The translations under genes and the position numbers were made by a program. The notes beneath the pieces are model-generated. The model was not told where the DNA came from, made no database searches, and worked only from the letters and a program-made list of their open reading frames with translations. DNA of 64,000 nt from Eretmocerus hayati (lineage: Eukaryota > Arthropoda > Insecta > Hymenoptera > Aphelinidae), in assembly GCA_029851415.1 (NCBI GenBank), contig CM056742.1:82698748-82762747 (forward strand). The letters run 5' to 3'. Of this stretch, positions 54,976 to 64,000 are shown in pieces; position 1 is the first letter of the stretch, and the number at the start of each line of letters is the position of its first letter.

Positions 54976-56151
54976 GTCCTGGTGATCCATTTTAGCGACT
55001 CGTGGGGGTTGAATAGATTGGAGATCGTCAGCCTTTAACCAGCTGTTGAACTTGGATGGATACCCCAACCACTTGACACCAACTTCTCTTTTCTTACCAC
55101 GCCCCCACGATTTTATCATCCGCTGTATTTTTAAGTGTTGATCATTTGCGAAACGTTCTTTACCGATTGGAGCGTTCTCTTCCGTGTAGAAAAATCCGTC
55201 GATAATCTCCTCTTTCAGAACCTGAAGCACATACGTATATAAGTCTTGTCGGGTAGAGACCCTATTGATTTTAAATATTTCTTAGCTGTAATTCTTTTCA
55301 TAACCTTTCTTAAAGGTATTTTTCGTACGACTGATGCGCACGTAATCTCCAACATTGTATTCAGCTGGTGTTGAGATAACTCCCTTCCTCCGATTAACTG
55401 TCTGCTCCGAAGCGCGACGTTCCAAATTCTCTCTAGCCATTCAGGCATTGTGAAGTGTTACATCGCATGGTCTCATTCGTGTCCTGGTATGTAGAGTATA
55501 ATGATGAGCATGGAGTATTTGATGTATTAAATCGACGTACCGCTTGGTGTTCGTATGAGAAAAAAGCGCCAGATGAGTTCTTTGAGAGTCCTCATGAGCC
55601 TCTCTACGCACGCGCATTCGATATCCGGATTTCTTACGACTCTAAAACTGATATCGTGTTTCTTACGATACGTTTGAAACGCGTTTCCGAGAAACTCTTC
55701 ACCACGGTCTGACTGTGAATAAATAGGGCGCCTGCCTTCGGCGTCTTCTGAGATATCGTTGAAATATCGGTCACAGCCGACGGAGTTTTATCGCGTAGTA
55801 GTACGACCTACGCAGCACGTCGACGACAACGAGGGGATAATTGTACCCGTCGTTGTATTCCTGGAGAGAGGTGAGCTGCATCAGATCGCATTCCCAGATA
55901 TCATCTACATTAGTTACATCATATCGTAACCATGGGAACCTTCTACGCATGGGTCGATGTAGAGTATATGCGTCTTCATTTCCGAGCCATTCATACACGC
56001 GTTCTTTCTCTTCCTCGTTCGCGAGGGTATCACCTCTATTATTGACTCGTGAGAGATTCCGGGCACCAGCATAACCAGCCTCATGTGAAGAGTCGTCATA
56101 TTGTCCGCTGTAATCCTGAGAATCAGGGCTCAAAGATCCATTCTCAGCCAT
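54976..56151 (-). pseudogene. Polinton integrase with chromodomain, broken
   Basis: The N-terminal part (from 56151) is an acidic leader. It is followed by VYEWLGNEDAYTLHRPMRRRF and the catalytic segment DDIWECDLMQLTSL, with the first Asp of the DDE core, and DVLRRSYYYAIKL. The core continues in shifted frames past 55460 (a KRYVDLIHQIL-like helix). The C-terminal part shows a YNVGDYVRISR-type barrel and a chromodomain-like segment GVKWLGYPSKFNSWLKADDL. Retroviral-type integrases of this build are a hallmark of Polintons. At least three frameshifts and several stops are present. The last frame reads on into the penton gene without a stop. Confidence 0.82.
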
Positions 56152-56231
56152 TTCTTTTCGGTTCTCCTGCTCAACAACTCTTGTGATACGTCTCGCGCTA
56201 AGCTGTCGCTGAGACTTGCGGCTGCTTCTCC

Positions 56232-56800
56232 TCAGCCTTCACCGACTGACGGAGTCAATTGACGTTTCGTATTCATCGGATCGGTCAACCTTTGACCAAT
56301 TTTGATGATATTTGCATTACCGATTAGCTCACTTGGAGTGTCCGTGACTTTTATGAATTCAGCAAACTCTAGTCGACCTACGGGTGCATTACTGTCCCCC
56401 TCCCCTTCACGCCTACCCTTTTCGTCCGCTTCCTTCCTAACTACGTCGAACAATAGTTCGATAATGTTGGGAGCCTCAATTTTACGCCCATCAATTTCCA
56501 CCGTTCATGTATCATCCTACTCGACCCGATCGGGAGCCGCGTTCTTCCAATGTTGTAACAGCGATTTTGGCTCGATCTTTGTACATTCGCGGTATGTATT
56601 TTAGAATCGTCTGTTCATCTAGGGGAGAGTATTCAATCCCGTTCGGATCTATAGCCTCATTCATATCACTTGATCTTCCGACATCCCGATGGATAAGATA
56701 CCTACGCGAAACTTGCAAATATCATTTGCACTCCTCGTCTACGCTTCTATGCGTCTTCAAATGGAGGATCTCGAACATTCCTGAGTCGAGTCTTGAAAGC
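56232..56800 (-). pseudogene. Polinton conserved protein, function unknown (A)
   Basis: Two frames in order: ILKYIPRMYKDRAKIAVTTL near the start, then VEIDGRKIEAPNIIELLFDV and LEFAEFIKVTDTPSELIGNA. The combination of a short helical PKxYR-like start, a GxxIxxxNIxEL turn and a terminal ELIGN is common in an uncharacterised protein encoded beside the integrase in insect Polintons. A frameshift at about 56505 divides the pieces, and the insert of acidic residues after VRKEADEKG looks extra. No biochemical role is known to me. Confidence 0.55.
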
Positions 56801-56899
56801 TGATCACCCGGAGTTTGTATTGACTCCAAGCTCGATGTCTCACCGCTACCTACTTGAGGAGTTTCAATTGGTTGTGGTCGCCCGGGTTGACGATGCTCC

Positions 56900-57340
56900 T
56901 ACTGCTGAATTCGCTCCAACATCATCTCTGGCACAACAACCATCTTACGGATCCTTTCCATATTATTGGAAGATTTTGGTTACCAGAACGGATAGAACTG
57001 GGGCTAGTAGTACAGGAATGGAAGATCCTCCGCTTTGTAGGATGGTACGCTTCTTTTTTTGCCAGTCTAGTGAAGACGCGATTCTGCGAGCGAGTTGACG
57101 CAGCACGTTCTTATACTTCTCTCAATCGTTTCTCCTCATTCTCTTCCAGAGAGACTACACCGTGTAACACGTTCAGGACGCACTCACGAATGCAACGAAC
57201 GAAGATTTTATCCTCTTCGCGTAACAGAACGTCGCGTTGACGAGCATCAGCGTGACACAGTGCGTTGAGAACAGCTACGCATCTTTAAGTGACATGTTTG
57301 CCGGGCAAATCCGCGGTCTTCAAACCTTTCGCGGCCATCG
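56900..57340 (-). pseudogene. Polinton conserved small protein (B)
   Basis: Minus-strand sequence reads FVRCIRECVLNVLHGVVSLE and, after a basic linker and one frame change, KKRTILQSGGSSIPVLLAPV then a hydrophobic tail. A helix-rich N-terminus followed by a QxGG turn and a C-terminal hydrophobic segment is typical of a small Polinton protein probably associated with virions or membranes. A start near 57339 (MAAKGLKTADLPG) is followed closely by a stop, so the gene is broken at its beginning too. Confidence 0.5.
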
Positions 57341-57842
57341 TTCAGGACTGACTGTTCAATCATAGCTCAACTTCAAAATCTTGCTTTAAGTCAGCGATGA
57401 CTACTCCTCCTCCTTCAGTACGGTTCGATATTCATGTGTTCTGGTACATGAGCGTAGTGTGCTTCATCATCGGGGAAGATACCCGTACGAAAACGAAATT
57501 CATCGAGTGCACTCTGTGAAAGATCGAGGAAAAGATAAGAATGTGAATGCTTCGTTGCATCCAAATAAGCATCCCGTTAAGAGGATGTTGTACTCTCTTG
57601 GGTTATCAGGCGGGCTCATACTAGTAGCTCACTCTAAGTGTAGATGGCGACACTTAGAATGAGCTCCTCATATGTAACATTTCTTTGTTGGCAACACTGA
57701 TTTCTTGGCGCACGAGTAGCCGACTTGTGGACTCACTATAGCTCTATGAAGGGTATAACTCATTTTCCAACAAAAATGAGATTGCCATTCAGTGTATCAG
57801 GATTTCTGATCAAAAGCAGAAGATCCAAATCCTTGGAATTTG
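57341..57842. other. No gene supported
   Basis: A short inverted pair CTAAGTGT / ACACTTAG (57635-57657) is present. A plus-strand open frame of 67 codons shows no recognisable motif. If Polinton genes once lay here they are not identifiable. Confidence 0.4.
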
Positions 57843-58245
57843 CCATCCGCAAGTTCCAAAATTCATGTTAAAAAATAGGAGTGGATCCAGAGTTTCCTTG
57901 GAAGGCACGTCGATTCTCTCACACAGATCCTCCTCGAGATTCACCATCCATCAATTCCAAAATTCATATTCAGAAATGAGTACAAATCCAGAGCTCCCTT
58001 GGGAAGCAGGTTGATTCCCTCAAACAGATCCTCCTTGAGATCTACCATCCGTCAATTTCAAAATTCATGTTCAGGAACAAGAATGCATCCAGAGCGTCTT
58101 GGGAAGCAGATTGTTCTTCCCAAACAGATCCCCCTTGGTTGTACCATCCGTCAATTCCAAAATTCATCTCCAAATACAAGAATGGATATAGAGCTTCCTT
58201 GGAGGGCAGGTCGATCCTCCCAAATAGATAGCCATCTCCATTCAT
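57843..58245. repeat. Minisatellite, about 100-bp unit, 4 copies
   Basis: CCATCCGTCAATTCCAAAATTCAT or close variants begin at 57843, 57944, 58045 and 58144, with CAGATCCTCC and CCAGAGC words at fixed positions within each unit. Copies differ by about 10-20 percent by eye. Confidence 0.8.
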
Positions 58246-58570
58246 GTTGATCAGCGTAAATTCAATTCGCACTTTGGAAAATACACATAAAAGCAAGCAA
58301 ATTTACATGCATAAAAAGATACCCAAGTTCGCACACCAGGTACTCACATGAGCCATTATTGAGAGGGAATCGATTATCCCTTGGAGAGCAAGTTGATCCT
58401 CCCATATAGATAGTCATCTGCATTCATGTTCATCAACATGAATTGAGTTGTCTTATTTGATAATGTGTACATTCATTGAAGAGCATTCAAATTAACATGC
58501 ATAATTGATATCCAAGTTCGCACACCAAGTACTTACATAAACCATTATTGAGAGGGAATAAATTATTCTA
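58210..58570. repeat. Two-copy direct repeat, about 187-bp unit
   Basis: The segment from GATCCTCCCAAATAGATAG through CCAAGTTCGCACACCAGGTA and GAGCCATTATTGAGAGGGAA is repeated once, starting about 187 bases later. The head of this unit overlaps the end of the 100-bp minisatellite, so the two repeats are related. Confidence 0.75.
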
Positions 58571-60088
58571 TGGAGCAGCTTCTAGAGTGCTTTAGTTTTT
58601 CCTATGAACTTGATCTATCTTGCCTGATTCAAGAGTTTGGAATTGAAAATGACTATAGTCTTGGGTCGACAAGAACCTGGGTGATTGAGTTGACTTATTA
58701 TCTTTAATTGCACCATGGCCTCTTGGAAGAAAGTAGAACGTGTCGCTGCAACTATTTGATTATAGGAGTGCAATATCATGAATAATTTTCTGGTTATATC
58801 ATTCTGATATGAATGATCCTTCAACTCATTTCTGAGAGCTTCAGAAGTAACTGCTCACAATCAAAAGTCTCACTTTATGGTTCCTGTCCATAAGATCAGA
58901 CTCATCATGCATGTGCAGAAATATCTCTATTTAGGGAATTGTAAGAATGAGGAATGGAATTCCAAAGAGCTCTCAATGGCTCACAGATGATCATAAGGCA
59001 CCAAGAGACCAATAGGGAAGTCAGAGACAGAATTCGAGGTTGATGATACTTGTGGATTCTGAACTACGGCATTCAATAACTCAACTAAAATACTTTCCCG
59101 ACGACTATCTCACTCTGTTACATTCGCATGCAGTGAATAATATTTCTTACATCAGTTTGAATGCAAGGAGCAAACCCTTCCGTCTCAGTTTGGATATTTT
59201 GTGAAATATCTATGAACTACAACAAGTAAATACATACACAAGAATAGGTGAAACACGCTGCGCTGCACTGCAACATCCCTCACGCCACGACAACACAGCA
59301 CACACATTTTTTCTCGATTTCACTAGCTCCTACAAGGCCTCGCACAACTCCGACACAACATTTTCTATGGTCCGCGACCACATTTTTGTTATTCCAAAGA
59401 ATAACAAAGTCGTGCCGTAGGAGATGGCCACGGCACCATATATTAGTGGCCACGTGCATCCTGTAGCACCCATATAGCCAACGAGCAGCACACTCAGCAC
59501 AGCACAAAACACTCAAGAATAGCACATTCCCACATGATCCGGACACTCATCTCCACTAGGAAACGACAACTCTCTCGCAAAACGCCGGCTACGAGGATTT
59601 GTGTATACCGAAACCGAAAAGCAAGGATGCAAGCAAGAGCACGCGCTTGCGACGTCTGCTAGCAGCCGACATCGCAAACGGATAAACAGAGACCACGGCA
59701 ATGCTGCCAACTTATCAAATGCAGTTCTCGACTTTGCGATACAGAACACTCACTCGTGTAACCCCAAACTCGTATTTATAAGACTACGCCTCGGAAATTG
59801 ATCGGATCGTGTCAAAATTCCAGCCAGAGGTAGAAGACACCTGTAGGATTGGTGGAAAGTTCCTCGTGGAGCAATCCAGCGCACAGGGATCCCACACTGT
59901 GAGTATAATAGTAGCCTAACCTCAAAGAGTTTTGACTTTCGAGACAGTTTTTGACTGACACAGATCTTTCTTAAGGAAATCACTGACTTTCCACCATTTC
60001 CACGAGGATCTTTTAACTCCGTGGAAAATTTGAGATCGATTCGATAAATTTTAGAGCCGTAGTTCTTCAAATACGATCATGGGGTGAT
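58571..60088. other. No gene supported; GC-richer patch at 59.24-59.75 kb
   Basis: The patch contains CACAGCACACAC-type words and open frames on both strands of 60-90 codons without recognisable motifs. It resembles the first 250 bases of the window in composition. It might be promoter-like or LTR-like DNA; nothing decides this. The remainder is featureless AT-rich sequence. Confidence 0.35.
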
Positions 60089-60700
60089 TTAGCAGACGAA
60101 TTTCGGCCAGTATACGCCATCTTCTAAAAACCGAGGATCTTCAGGGCAAACTTGACGGGCTGAATGTTGAATTTGCGCTCTATCTCGGGGATTTTTGAAA
60201 ATGACCAAGTACTTCGTGTTCAAACTTATACCCCTCTGCGCTTTTCCCTGGTGGAATATATTTCGTGTGATGTAGATCGCGCTAATATTCTTATGATGAC
60301 TATCTTTTGTGAACAAGTCAAGAATCAGACCGTTTGATGATTCCAGCGTGAGATCGTCGAGAATCAACCATTTCTTTCAATCGTTATCGTTTGAATAGTC
60401 ACTCGAATGTGGCAACCCCTCCTTGAACTCTATCTGGATGCCGGACAGACCCGGTTTCGAATCGGAGATGTATGTCTCTTGCCACTCGGCATGATAGGAG
60501 AGGATCCGATCGAAACATGTGTCGCAGGTTTCGGGTAAGTAAGCGAAAAATTTCCGAACAAATTATGTTTTACCACATCCAGTAGGTACACACAAACAGG
60601 AAGTGAAAGGATGTTCCCATCGAACATCCATACTGACAACTGATGGTGGAAGTTTACCGACCTCAATTTATATGGTGTGAAAAAACCCTTCTTATACACC
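60089..60700 (-). pseudogene. Polinton packaging ATPase (FtsK/HerA-type), broken
   Basis: A P-loop in a minus-strand frame near 60565-60580 reads PTGCGKT and is followed at once by a TAA. The sense continues with FVRKFFAYLPE in the same frame and a conserved helix. A stretch with a clean 92-codon frame then gives LILDDLT (Walker B), LFTKDSHHKNISAIYITRNI and NTKYLVIFKNPRDRAQIQHS. This order is that of the A32/FtsK-HerA genome-packaging ATPases of Polintons. The N-terminus before the P-loop is only partly recognisable. A stop and at least one frameshift rule out a working enzyme. Confidence 0.82.
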
Positions 60701-61245
60701 TCGCGGTACCAGCTAACACTTGCAATGCAGCGGCGGCGGACCAGCGCAAGCATTAGCTCCAACCCCCCCCCCCCCCCCTCCCGCGCGGTCATCTGCTCCC
60801 TCGCGAGGATGAGCTGACCCACGCGAGCGTCAGCTCTTTCACGCGAGGATGAGCTCACCCCAGAGAGGAAAACTGGGTCGATGAGACAGTTTCAAGGAAG
60901 CCTCAGTCGTCTAGTGGATGTAAAATTCACTGGTCGCAATTATACGTCAAATTCACCTCCATTTCCTGTACCGGGCAATATTTTTTTCCATATTGTGATA
61001 CAATGTAAGGGTAGGTAGAAAAATAAGAAGCCAGACTAGTAAGTTAATATGAAAATATTTGTTTCTATTCTTATCACTATTATACTTTCATTTATGTACT
61101 TGAATTTCTGGTTTTGTAAATGAAATCATATCTTGAAGATTACAATATCCGAAAGGGAGAGAGAGTATGGGGGGAATAAATCGCTTCTTCTGCAGAACTA
61201 TACTACAAGTTTTGAACTCATCACGCGTCACAATTTGCTTAGTCG
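60701..61245. other. No gene supported; homopolymer C tract
   Basis: A run of about 15 C sits at 60763-60778, followed by GCGAGGATGAGCT repeated three times in loosely spaced form (60803-60855). The rest is AT rich without recognisable genes. Confidence 0.45.
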
Positions 61246-61901
61246 CATCTGGCTGGAAAAGATAGAAAAACTCGTAACTTTTCTAGTTCATAGTACTCAT
61301 TCAATTAAACACATTCGGAAAATAGCCAAGACGATTCGAATACATTTTTCATTTTTCCAAAAAATCAAAATAAAATATCCCAGCTTCCCCAGATCCGCCG
61401 CGAGATTAATACCTCACCAGTTGCCTGTACTCAATGGTCATATTTTTCTATACCCCTCTACCGGATAGACTGACCTCTAGTTAGTCACTTAATCGCGTGT
61501 TGTCAATTATAATTTCATGATTTTATTGTTTTGAGATAGCCCAGATCACAACCTGGTAGTCTGCAGAGGATCGCTACTGCAGACTACTAGGTTGTGATCT
61601 GGGCTATCTCAAAACAATAAAATGATAAAATTATTATCAACAACAACACGCAATTGAGTGACTAACTAGAGGTCAGTCTATCCGGTAGAGGGGTGTAGAG
61701 AAATATGATCATTGAGTACAGGCAGCAGGTGAGGTATTAATCTCGCGGCGGATCCGTGCAAGCTGGGATATTTTATTTTGATCTTTTGGAGAAATTTAAA
61801 ATGTATTTAATTCGTCTTGGCTATTTTCTGGATGTATTTTATTGAATGAGTACTATAAACTGGAGGAGTTACGAGTTTTTCTATCTTTTCCAGCCAGATG
61901 T
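61246..61901. mobile_element. 656-bp palindrome at the 3' end of polymerase B
   Basis: Arms of about 325 bases mirror each other with small differences around CTGCAGAGGATCGCTACTGCAG (near 61575). The arms contain CTAGGTTGTGATCTGGGCTA and TAGAGGTCAGTCTATCCGGT in inverted form. The right arm begins within the last codons of the polymerase frame (SGWKR and stop). The left arm, read on the plus strand, ends in a similar SGWKR-stop sequence, so both outer edges carry the polymerase tail. It may be two inverted Polinton ends joined together, or a foldback element that picked up this tail. Confidence 0.7.
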
Positions 61902-62995
61902 GACGAAGCTCACGATATCATGTAATCGAGTTCTCCTGATTGCTCTGAATTCCAGTCGTATAGACTCGTCCTCGCGATCACGTTCATCGTCGTCGAATAC
62001 TTGGTTCACGAGGCGTGTGATACTACTGAAATTGATCTTTAAACTATTTGCAGAATTCAATGGAATTCCTTTAACCTTACAGTTTTCAAATACTTCCCCG
62101 GTGCCGGGAACTACCACATCGTATCCGTAAAATTTCGGGCCACCGGAGACAAAGGACCGTATGAAAGCGTTTTTACTATAGGTTTCCAGTTCGTCCTCCA
62201 TATCACCGAGCAAAGTACCGACTCGGGGTTTGTATTCGTGTGGAGCGCTCTTGCGGGAAACGGATATACATGAGTCCGTATCAAAATAGAGGACTCTCCG
62301 CTCAAGCCTCTCGAGATCGTGGTACAACCTCAATCTCGCCTGGGCTGTGGTGTAAGCCGCGATGACAACATTGGTGTTTGGTGCGGGATTGATGGCATCG
62401 TCTTCGAAACGCCAGTTGACATACAGGGTTTCGTTATTCACAATCAAAATGCCACGCACCTCTTTTTCTGGAGCAAATAGCAATTCCAACAAATCCTGCT
62501 GCGTGTTCCCGACCTCTGTGAGTAGCAAGTTATCCCCCTGACCAAATCACCCCCAGAAGGAGTTCAAGGCTAGTTTCGCAACTGAACGGAGACCAGAATT
62601 GAACTCGATCTCCTCTGGGTCTAAGCGGATACCTTCTGCGCGCTCATAATCTTCTATATAACGGGTCTTAGTCTCTTCGTCTACGCACCATGATGGCCAC
62701 CCGCTAGCTTCTTGCTAAATTTTCAGGAATGTGTTGATGCATTCAACCAACAAACCCCCCTCACCCGTGAAGGGGTCATAACATGTAACTCTCATACTGC
62801 CATATTATGTGAATATCAACTACACGATACCCGAGTTCGACCGCTGTTCGGAGCTCATCGGAACCCATGTTCCTTCAAAAATTCGTTCCTTCTTTTCGTT
62901 GTGATTACAATCGCCTTGACGCATTCCCTCGCAGCATGACCGACAGAAAGGGAAAAGGAGCCGACCGTGCATCTCCACAGGGAGGATTTCTATAG
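61881..62995 (-). pseudogene. Polinton DNA polymerase B, C-terminal part
   Basis: Minus-strand pieces in order: EILPVEMHGRLLFPFCR at the PLE boundary, FTGEGGLLVECINTFLKI and EASGWPSWCVDEE, then LRSVAKLALNSFWG with a stop two codons on. A clean 215-codon frame follows, with ETLYVNWRFEDD, the catalytic YFDTDSC (motif C, DTDS type) and YSKNAFIRSFVSGGPKFYGY. This is the palm and thumb of a protein-primed B-family polymerase as encoded by Polintons. The exonuclease domain and N-terminal half are absent because a PLE interrupts the gene. Several stops and frameshifts make it non-functional. Confidence 0.85.
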
Positions 62996-64000
62996 GATTT
63001 TTATAGGATTTTTCTCTGTGTCAAGAATTTCGGTTTGATCCCAATAGGAATCATGTTTATCTTTTAGTCTATGAACTGAAACTACGGACTTTTTATCTTT
63101 GTTTGTAACATGATCATCAATACGTGTACTTAGTTGTCTTCTTGTCTCTCCCACATACGTTGCTGGGCAGTCTTTGCACTGAAATTCATGAACAACACCA
63201 GTTTTGCTAAATTTGTCCAGTTGGTCCTTGCCTTATTTTACTATTGAACTTGATGACTTGGAAACTTTTGGAAGAGTGTGAATATCGTTATGTTTGAACA
63301 GAGCATTACATTTTTCGAATAAACGTTCGTGGTATGGGATACAGATTTTGTTCTGGCCGGCATATAAGATTTGATTGCAACGTACTTTTTCTGCTCTGTT
63401 CATACGATCTTTTGAACGATGTAATCTGGTTTTCATACATTTATCAGTGAAATCTTCAGGATAATCGTTATCTAAAAGGAGTTGTTTTATGAGCGACAAA
63501 TTAGAGGAATGAAATTTTTTACGTGGAAGTGATGTGGCTCTGTCGACTAGATTGAACACTATGTTCCTGTTTTGGTTCATAGTATGATTGGATTTGAAAT
63601 CCAAAATCCTGCCTGATGACGTTGGCTCTTGATACCAGTTGGTGATGGTTTTTTCATCCTCTCGGATCAGAGATATGTCAAGAAAATTGATGGTGTTTTT
63701 GTTTTCGATCTCATGTGTAAACTGTAGATGCTCACTGTAACTGTTGAAAATATTGAGGACTACATCTACATGTTCTTTCTTCACACACATTAGAGTGTCA
63801 TCGACATATCTATAATAAAATAGAGGTGTGCAATCGTGTTCATTTTTCAATCTACGCAAGCATGAAGTTTCCGAATCATCCATAAACGTAGCAATGAAAT
63901 TTCTTTCATGAAATTTCGGGAATTTATTCAGTTCCCCACCGTCCTTCAAGATCGATGAGACCAAATAATCATCTCATATAGAATGAACTTGGTCCGGTTT
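62996..64000 (-). mobile_element. Second Penelope-like element family, partial (RT and GIY-YIG)
   Basis: The 243-codon frame at 63233-63964 holds the end of the RT palm with the catalytic YVDD (YYRYVDDTLMCVKKE) and FLDISLIREDEKTI. It ends at a stop. Just beyond, in another frame, comes a GIY-YIG nuclease start (VVHEFQCKDCPATYVGETRR). Sequence similarity to the PLE at 6-14 kb is limited to the general family motifs, so this is a different lineage. The 3' end joins polymerase B directly at about 62995. The 5' part lies outside the window. A frameshift between RT and nuclease shows this copy is inactive. Confidence 0.85.

Larger units (their letters stand above)
37822..62995 (-). mobile_element. 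Decayed Polinton/Maverick with nested insertions
   Basis: Nine separate Polinton-type gene remnants lie on the minus strand: polymerase B, packaging ATPase, two small conserved proteins, chromodomain integrase, penton-like minor capsid, small virion-like protein, major capsid, a conserved unassigned protein and an adenovirus-type protease. Such a set on one strand is diagnostic of these large self-synthesising, virus-like DNA transposons. Every gene carries stops or frameshifts except some short ones, so this copy is dead. Two inserts (a transposase-bearing element and a satellite-filled element) and repeat stretches dilute it. Neither outer end was identified: the left stops near the protease and the right is cut by a PLE inside polymerase B. 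Confidence 0.85.

Overview
The window reads as a repeat-dense stretch of an animal nuclear genome, most likely an arthropod and probably an insect. The reasons are AT-rich DNA, no bacterial gene organisation, a tRNA-headed SINE, and the joint presence of BEL/Pao, Jockey-like LINE, Penelope-like (PLE) and Polinton/Maverick sequences. No complete host gene can be supported. The only host candidate is one possible short exon near 25.3 kb. Almost everything recognisable is mobile DNA, and insertions sit inside insertions.

Left part (1-26 kb). A decayed Ty3/Gypsy-like gag lies at 1.8-2.5 kb. A tandem-repeat field (2.6-5.3 kb) is split by a 1.1-kb mariner-type foldback element whose TA duplication can be checked against an empty copy of the repeat. 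From about 23.9 kb leftwards to 5.9 kb runs one minus-strand BEL/Pao retrotransposon in the order gag, protease, RT, RNase H, integrase, integrase C-terminal domain. It has been opened three times: by a Jockey-like LINE in the RT (17.2-21.6 kb), by a 270-bp GC-rich inverted-repeat element, and by an 8.1-kb PLE cluster inside the integrase (6.47-14.60 kb). The PLE cluster holds one intact 925-codon RT/GIY-YIG ORF, a tandem truncated copy and an inverted truncated copy. It is flanked by an 8-bp target duplication and looks young.

Middle (26-37.8 kb). Short foldback elements are followed by a complete SINE with a 12-bp duplication, a 1.1-kb palindrome carrying a tRNA-like sequence in each arm, an eroded LINE RT with a 149-bp TA-flanked MITE inside it, and long stretches without recognisable genes.

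Right part (37.8-63 kb). All recognisable virion, integration and replication genes lie on the minus strand and belong to one decayed Polinton/Maverick: DNA polymerase B, packaging ATPase, small conserved proteins, chromodomain integrase, penton-like minor capsid, a small virion-like protein, major capsid, a conserved unassigned protein and an adenovirus-type cysteine protease. Two large inserts split it. One is a 4.6-kb DNA transposon with CACTA/EnSpm-type transposase remnants. The other is an 8.6-kb block of three satellite arrays (units 249, about 165 and 145 bp). The satellite block is bounded by terminal inverted repeats and a TTT duplication, and its ends begin with the same CCCTGCTG as the transposase-bearing element. 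It therefore appears to be a satellite-filled non-autonomous transposon that landed in the penton gene. A different PLE family has inserted into the polymerase gene at the right edge and runs off the window.

The strongest candidates for something undescribed are the satellite-filled CCCTGCTG element, the two unrelated 1.1-kb palindromes with tRNA-like sequence in each arm, and the hammerhead-like motif plus long conserved hairpin at the 3' ends of the PLE copies.
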